A program made the position numbers and the translations under genes. Positions 57,845 through 64,000 of a DNA stretch of 64,000 nt are shown piece after piece (within the stretch, counting starts at the first letter, position 1; the number at the start of each line of letters is the position of its first letter). Location: the NCBI RefSeq assembly GCF_963678635.1, contig NC_087062.1, forward strand, positions 94,711,845 to 94,775,844. Direction: 5' to 3'. Source of the stretch: Symsagittifera roscoffensis (Eukaryota > Xenacoelomorpha > Acoela > Convolutidae). The notes beneath the pieces are model-generated. The model made no database searches. It was not told the DNA's origin and worked only from the letters and a program-made list of their open reading frames with translations.

Positions 57845-58685
57845 ATGTATGGCTGATGTATCTGCAGATGGCAGGATCGATTATAGATGGCTGATTGACG
57901 GAGGGATGTCTGGCTGGTTGGATGCTTGGATAATAATAAAAACCCATGGACGGGGGAAAGCTGGATGGATGTAAAGCAGGCTGTTTGGATTGATGGGCGA
58001 TGGATGGTTGGATTGCTGGTTGGATGGATCAAGGGACGAATGATGTATGGCGATACAGATAAATTGCTTGCCAGATGGTTGGATAAACATATGGATGTAA
58101 GAATGGATGGCTGAATGGTTAGATGGATGGCTAGTTTGATTGCTGGTTGGATAAATGGACGAACAAATTGACAGTTGGAAAACTTATGAAGAGAGATTGG
58201 TTTAATGGGTGGTTTGATATTGGTTTATATGACGGCTGGATGGATGAATGCTGGACTGGATTGATGATTTACTGAAGGTATAGGTGGATCAACGGCTGGA
58301 TGGACGAATTGTTTGGTTATTGGAGGGCTTGATGCGTGCAGATTCCTGGATGAATGGGTGTCTGAGTACATGAATAGATGGATGGCTAGAAAGATAATGG
58401 AGGGAGGACGCAGTGTGACTAGATGGACACACGGCTAGATGGCTTCCTGAATGGATGAGCAACGGTTTAATATATGGGTGCTTGGGTGGAAATATGGCTC
58501 AATGGCTAGCTAGATTGATAGCTTGCTGGAGGGATGAACAGATCACTCGATAGAAGGGCTGGTTTGTTTGCAGTACGATGGGTGGCTTGGACAGATGGCT
58601 TGGAATTGGTGGTATGAATGATGGATGGCTGGATAGATGGATAACTTTATCGATAGATGGCAGGCTGGACGGATGGTAAGATGAT
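57845..58685. repeat. TGGA/GATGGCTGG-rich minisatellite
   Basis: About 840 bp of irregular GGATGGATGGCTGGTTGGATG-like units on the plus strand. Open frames in both strands here are repeat artefacts. Confidence 0.85.
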
Positions 58686-58688
58686 TGC

Positions 58689-58995
58689 CTTGCGCTGCCA
58701 TACCCTGCCCCTCCTCGACCTGCCCTGCCTTGCCCTTCCTCAACTTGCCCCTCAATCATCCTGCCTCGCCTTGCACTCCCTGCCCTGCCTCGCCCTACCT
58801 TGCTCTGTCCTCCCTCGCGCTGCCCTACACAGGCCTTGCTCCTGATCTCTTGGCTCTGCGCTGCCTTGCGCTCTTGATCCTGCCTTGCTTCTCCTCGCAC
58901 TGCCTTGCGCTTCCCTGTCTTGCCCTGCCTTGCACTCCTTACTCTTCCTCTCTCTGCCATGCTATGCCTTGCGCTGCCCTACTCTGGCCTCATTA
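58689..58995. repeat. CTGCCTTGCCCT-rich minisatellite
   Basis: About 300 bp of pyrimidine-rich units such as CCTGCCTTGC and CTCGCCCTACC, directly following the G-rich minisatellite. It is the most C-rich stretch of the window. Confidence 0.85.
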
Positions 58996-59023
58996 CACTA
59001 CAAAACTATTGCCTCTGGCGACA

Positions 59024-59075
59024 ATGGGGAATCGAGGACACAAGTTTTGGTAGCCGCAGTGTCCTCAATTCCCCA
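59024..59075. repeat. Inverted repeat, GGGGAATCGAGGACAC arms
   Basis: GGGGAATCGAGGACAC and GTGTCCTCAATTCCCC pair with one mismatch around a 17-nt loop. Further GGGGAATCCGG and GGATTCC pieces follow to about 59240, suggesting an unrecognised palindromic repeat. From 59240 to 59690 nothing is recognisable. Confidence 0.65.
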
Positions 59076-59689
59076 CTGCGATTAATCCCTTGATGTCTAG
59101 TGCAATAGGGGAATCCGGGATCAAATACCTAATACGTGTGCTGGGGAAACCGAGGAACTGCATGGGGAATCCGGTACACATACACATAGGCTTATCTGTG
59201 AATTCCTTCGATTCCCAACCCTGCTCCGGATTCCTCGTTAACAATTAATGCAGAATCAGGAATCAAATAGTCATATGACCGACATTCAATTCCTCATATT
59301 TTACCGCAGTTTTCACGGCGTGTTCTGGTTTATACCACGCGTTTTGGATTTTTTACTGCCGTTCATCGATTTTGATTTTCTTTTGTAAATTAAGACATGT
59401 TACAAAGATAAATCATAATTCTTATCTACTAACAGATAAAAGAGTGCATTCCAGCCTGAATACCGGATATTAATTCCCTCCAGGAATGGTGGATTACCAA
59501 CGTTTTGTTTTGTTGAGATCATGCACAGGAATCAATTTTGATCGGAGTGTTATTTTTTAAAAGAGTCAAACTCTTCGGTTATACATTACAAATTTATATT
59601 ATTTTGTAAAATAAACTCTTTGGATCCTCACAGTTATGATTTTAAGCCAACAAGTGGCATAATAGTCTCGGAGCCTTCAGAGTTATTAT

Positions 59690-60300
59690 TATGCCTACAA
59701 AAAATATATCGCGACATGATGGCCTTCGTACTCATCATTGAATAAATAGCAACTACAAATCTCAGAAGTCGCGACATTTTGCTCTGCTAAAAATGTTTCA
59801 GTCCGTCAACTGAAATTTTTTGATTGCGATTAAGTTTTTTCAATAAGAATTAAATCAGTTATTATGATTATTATTATATTGGATTTAGTGATAAATCACA
59901 AGGGGTTTCCCCCAAAGGTATTTCTGTTAAAAACGAGTCTACAGTTGTTTCGATTGCAGTCACAAAAGGTAACCCAGGAGCAAGAATTGCTTTCATTGTA
60001 AAACGCATGGAAGTATTCCCAGAACCATTTCAACAAGTCCGATTTCAGGGTGGAGGAGAAAATATCACTGTTGTTGTTCCAGACGACAAAAAAATCAATC
60101 AATTAATTCGAAGCGAAAAGCAACGAGTCAGGCGAAACGAACCAATATCTAATTTAAACGTTCAGATAATCTAACAAATAATAAAAAAAAATTGTTGCGT
60201 CATTGATGCTTTCAATTGCAAAACAGTTAAGTTTTGTACCATTCCACTAAAAGATAAATTTGTACCCTCAAAGCAAGCAGCAGTTCGCAATTAAGGATTT
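59690..60300. repeat. Dispersed repeat family D, copy 1
   Basis: It matches 61070-62025 in two blocks: the GCGACATGATGGCC..CATTGAATAAA..GTTTCAG block (59710-59810; compare 61091-61195) and the TCTAATTTAAACGTT..GCAAAACAGTTAA..CATTCCAC..GCAAGCAGCA block (60150-60290; compare 61877-62015). No open frame is shared. The following 60300-60640 is less AT-rich, ends in an inverted TTAGTTCAG/CTGAACTAA pair, and holds no gene I recognise. Confidence 0.6.
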
Positions 60301-61069
60301 CAGTGGTAAAAAGTCAAAAGAACCAATGTTGAAAAAATACAGAGTGAAGTTTCTCAAAATGCTACTTTGGCGTTTTGTGGCGCTCTTGGGTGGTGTGCCT
60401 GATGATGCAGTTAGCCATCATGAAAGTTTTAGCAAGGAAGCCTCCTCTCTCAGCGATTGCTCGAGTTACTGGGGTTGTTTTGCTGTGTTGTGCTAGCCGG
60501 AGGGCACGGACCGTCCCACAAATTCGGCTCAGCTTAATAATTAGTTCAGACAAAAAAAAACGGGGAAGGAGGGATGGGTCAGGAGAAATGAACCCACATC
60601 TCCAATGGCTCCTGAACTAATAACAACTAACGAGAAATGTAACAAAAAAAAGTAGAGGAAAACTGAGAAAAACTCAAAGAAAGGTTCGCTGAAAACTGTA
60701 TAAACTGCAAAAAAGACCAAAAACGCAAAACAATTGTAGTCCTGTGTTCGTTAATTAATGTTCAATTAAACAAGTAATGTACATAACAGAAACTCTTTGT
60801 CGATACTTGTTCTCCTGCTTCATTTCTTGAATACTTTTTTTAAGATAGAAAAACTGAATTAATTGCGTTCAAAATTAGGAAATTTAGCCCTTCACTAGTT
60901 CGCAATTTGTAAAAAAAAAAATTATAAAAAATTAAGAGTAGAAGCGAAGACTATCAAATAATCAATCAAGTTGTCGTCCACCGATTTTTATATTTATTGT
61001 GAATAAAGAAGTCTCACAAAGATAGCACGAAGTAATCAAGATCATGAAAGCCTTCAAGTCGCTCCTTTT

Positions 61070-62025
61070 TGCTCTACCCGGTTCAAAAACAGAAGATATG
61101 GCAACGTGATGGTCATTTTACTCTTCATTGAAAAAACATCAATAAAAAAACTCTCGTAAGTTACGACATTTCGTTCTGCTATAATTGTTTCAGCCGGTCA
61201 AAATAAAAGTTTTTGACCTAGCTTAGAGTTTTAAATATCGAATATAGAGAGTAGCAAAAAGTTCGGACAGACAGAATTAATTAAAAAGAGCAACTGTCTA
61301 GACATCAACGGAAATTAAAACTTGAATAAACATAACGTCGAAAGTTCATAAAGCAGAGTTTCGGGATCTACTTGACAATCTCCCCTTTCAAGAAAGGGGA
61401 GGAGATTGTTAATAAGATTACTTTTGGCGAACTTTCGACCACTCAGAATGCAGCAAAATTTGATTTTACATACAATGCTCTAGTGCGAATCTACAGGGGT
61501 GGGGATTCTTTAGTAGATACAATAGGGGGAGAGGAGCGAGAAGGCTATAACCACGGCAGGCAATTGCATCCGAAGCGTCGAAATATTTTATAGTAAAATC
61601 TGGATTTCGGTATTTAAAAATTAGGCTAGCATAATCATCGGATAATCTACGATCTTGCATTATGAATTTGGTCTCACAAAAAATTCAAGGTTGGTCGGCT
61701 TCAGATTTTGCATGCAAAGAAGCTCCGAAAAGCACTGATTGCTCATTTTAATTAATTCTGTCTGTCCGAACTTTTTGCTACTAATTATAGAACCTGTCAT
61801 GCTCTGAGTTTTTGTTGCAGCAGAAAAAATCAACTTGTTAAATGCGAAAAAAAGAGTCTGGCAGAAAAAATCAAAATCTAATTTGAACGTTGTAATTATT
61901 TAACAGGTATTAAAAAAACTTAGTGTGACATTAATGCTTTAGTTTGCAAAACAGTTAAAATTTATGCCATTCCACCCCAAGACAAATTCGAACCCTAGGA
62001 GCAAGCAGCAATTCGGTCAGTTCGG
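61070..62025. repeat. Dispersed repeat family D, copy 2, interrupted by a MITE
   Basis: Same two blocks as the copy at 59690-60300, in the same orientation. The 525-bp inverted-repeat element at 61254-61778 sits between the blocks. Allowing for it, the two copies have similar lengths. No gene is recognisable in 62025-62230. Confidence 0.6.
61254..61778. mobile_element. Tc1/mariner-like MITE, 525 bp
   Basis: The ends are a 40-bp inverted repeat with one mismatch, beginning GCAAAAAGTTCGGACAGACA. TA lies directly outside each end (61252-61253 and 61779-61780), the target duplication of Tc1/mariner elements. Inside, near 61374-61408, is a strong hairpin (CAATCTCCCCTTTC..GAAAGGGG..GAGATTG). There is no transposase frame. 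Confidence 0.8.
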
Positions 62026-62477
62026 AAATAAGCAATACTGCTGAAAAATGTCAAGTTAACGGTTGCTGGAATATTCCAGGTTGAAGTTTCTTCAAACTTT
62101 GGAATATCCTTTTGGTATTTCTCAGAAAGCAAACAAATCACCAGATTTGAATACAAATCATTGAATACGAGAGTAAGACTGTCGCAGAACCTCAAGAAAA
62201 CTGAGAGTAAATATGATGATTCCGAACGTGGAAACTTAGCACGTTAATAGTGTTATCTTCCAAAATGAATAATATCTCCTTGTAAGTTCAGTTGCGATTT
62301 CAAGGGGTTGAAATTGGGAGAATTTGAATTTGAATTTGATAAAATTATGACACTCATCATTTTGATCAAACAGGTTAAACAAATCTACATCAGGACTGCT
62401 ATACAGGTAATTCAACCTTTCGAGTAGCATCCCTTTAGGTTACCTAGAAACAAACGGTAGGGCACTGAAATTAGAAG

Positions 62478-64000
62478 TTACCGATGGTAAAACAGCGAAA
62501 ACATACTTTCATTGTCTTTTATGTAAAGCCTACTGAATTTTTTAAAGAAAGACTTGAACCCAACTTCAGTCATTACGTTAAGGTTATTTGGGATTAGTTT
62601 GTTGTCAATCAAAAAATTATACGCATTGATGACTATCAAAGAAACAGAATTTTTCATTTTCGTAGTCCTAAGAGCTGGCAAAATTAACAAACCCTTAGAT
62701 TTAGATCGCGTTTTCATGGTTGAAGTTTTATCTCTAATCAAAAATTTCAAAGACTCATTTCATAGTTGTCGAAAGGTTTCGTGAAAAATCTGAATGAAAA
62801 ATAAATCAAAAACGGTGTGAATAATATTTCGATGAACACGTTCGTAATATGTTCGTATTTACGTTTAAAAAAATATAGTCCTCAATTTTTCTGTACTAAA
62901 TAAGTTTTATCCTTATTACTTTTTGCGCCACACCCGTATGCTATGAGTCCGTAAGAAAGACATAATTGAAATGATATAAGCAGAATAGAAACGTAAAAGA
63001 TGATATTTAGAAAAACAGGTTCGTGCACGATACATGATTCCGTTAAACTTCCTTAGCTTAGTATACACACTTTCCATTTGATCACTGAAGTTGAGTTCAC
63101 AGTCAAGCAAGACTCCAAGATATTTGAAGTTGGTCGTATAGTCCAATTTTTCACCACCTAATTTGATCTCTTTCAATTCAATATGCTTTTTACCAAATTG
63201 CTGAAGTTTACACTTCGACGGATGCACAGTTAATTTATTGTTGGCACACCAGTCATCTATATGCTTTAAATCATCACAAAACTGTTCGGCAAAATTTGAA
63301 TTTTTTGACGAATTTAAAATTGTTGTGTCATCTGCGAAAAGGGCCACCTCACTAGTTCTAAGAAAATCAGGAAAATCATTAATATATAAAAGAAAAAGGA
63401 GAGGTCCAAGTATTGAGCCTTGGGGCACGCCACATTTAATTTCAAGCATTTTGGATTGTTTTCCGTTTGTTTCAACATATTGATACCTTTTGGAGAGATA
63501 GTCTTTCAAAAGTAAACGAAATTTTCCTCGAAAACCCAATCGATCTAATTTATCTAGGAGTATAGCATGGTCAACTGTATCAAACGCTTTTTTAAAATCA
63601 ACATAAAATGCTAAACCATAACATTTTTTCTCTACAGTGTTACGCAAGAAATCTTTTATTTCAATAGTAGCATGGACGCAAGAACGTTTTTTACGAAAAC
63701 CATACTGTTGTTTTGCAAGTAATCCATACTTTTCAAAGAAACAGATCATTCTATTAAAAATCGTTTTTTCAAAAACTTTGCTAAATGAAGTTAGAAGACT
63801 TATGGGACCTTAATTATTTTCAACCTTTTTAAAAACAGACTTATTCAGAGGAATAACTTTAGCAATTTTTAAAAACTCTGGAAATACGGCTTCGTCTATA
63901 CAAGTGTTGAAGCATTGAACCAAATAAGAACTGATGACTGGTGAGCACAACTTAATCATCTCATTGCTGAAACCATCATGACCACATGTTTTCTTGTTTT
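62478..64000 (-). pseudogene. Non-LTR retrotransposon (jockey/CR1-like LINE), broken, runs off the window
   Basis: The minus strand from the window end reads KTCGHDGFSNEMIKLCSPVIS, then PISLLTSFSKVFEKTIFNRM (about 63805), FYVDFKKAFDTVDHAILLDK (motif A), KCGVPQGSILGPLLFLLYIND (motif B, near 63430) and VALFADDT (motif C, near 63340), then YTTNFKYLGVLLD. This is a standard RT fingers-palm order. Lesions: TAA just before GPISLL (about 63812), a frameshift near 62950 after AYIISIMS, and further stops. The C-terminal part continues to about 62478 (TRSKSKGLLILPALRT; IPNNLNVMTEVGFKSFF). 5' parts lie beyond 64000. A further frame at 62430-62236 may be its 3' end but is not recognisable. Confidence 0.8.

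Noticed and set aside
58499-59093. Long frames on both strands in the minisatellites
   Set aside because: Period-driven low-complexity peptides with no domain.
60260-60620. Possible small gene with residues WRFVALLGGVPDDAVSHHES
   Set aside because: No recognisable domain, no splice context, embedded between repeat copies; left unannotated.

Overview
The window is nuclear DNA of an animal, AT-rich and crowded with repeats. It has spliced genes for ATRX, RABAC1/PRA1, cyclin H, an F-box protein and a flavin-containing monooxygenase, and introns from about 0.25 to 5.6 kb, mostly GT-AG. Metazoan LINE, Penelope-like, hAT-like and mariner-like debris fills most of the rest. I cannot name the species. 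The mix of transposons suggests a marine invertebrate, but that is inference.

Layout. 0-6.4 kb: an unrecognised, less AT-rich block (1-2050) with a 48-bp tandem repeat, then a higher-order tandem repeat. 7.9-18.3 kb: a five-exon RABAC1/PRA1 gene on the minus strand; its first intron contains a complete six-exon flavin monooxygenase gene on the plus strand, and its other introns hold a dead LINE, a tRNA-derived SINE and MITEs. 18.6-24.2 kb: degenerate dispersed repeats. 24.3-26.7 kb: cyclin H and an F-box/LRR-like gene, both minus, 146 bp apart, a candidate operon. 26.8-35.4 kb: repeats only. 35.5-45.35 kb: ATRX helicase on the minus strand, four exons seen and the first coding exon missing. 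45.4-50.2 kb: palindrome, tRNA-like pieces and fragments of three kinds of retroelement. 50.3-57.5 kb: two nearly identical Penelope-like elements in tandem, bracketed by an inverted repeat that carries hammerhead-ribozyme-like cores. 57.8-59.1 kb: minisatellites. 59.6-62.0 kb: a duplicated unknown repeat, one copy holding a mariner-like MITE. 62.5-64 kb: a broken LINE that runs off the window.

The strongest candidate for something undescribed is in the Penelope-like elements. A PHD-type zinc-finger cassette (one zinc ligand lost) sits inside the reverse transcriptase, between motif B and the YVDD motif. Both copies share an in-frame stop and a frameshift, and each also has a private one-base lesion within the same 25 bp, so the tandem probably arose from an already dead element. 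Second is the hairpin of two opposed hammerhead-like cores at the edge of that array. Third is the nested gene pair.

The host genes are general ones: chromatin remodelling (ATRX), transcription/CDK-activating kinase (cyclin H), ubiquitin ligase adaptor (F-box), Rab/vesicle traffic (RABAC1) and oxidative metabolism (FMO). Nothing in the sequence ties them into one pathway, except that cyclin H and the F-box gene may be co-transcribed.
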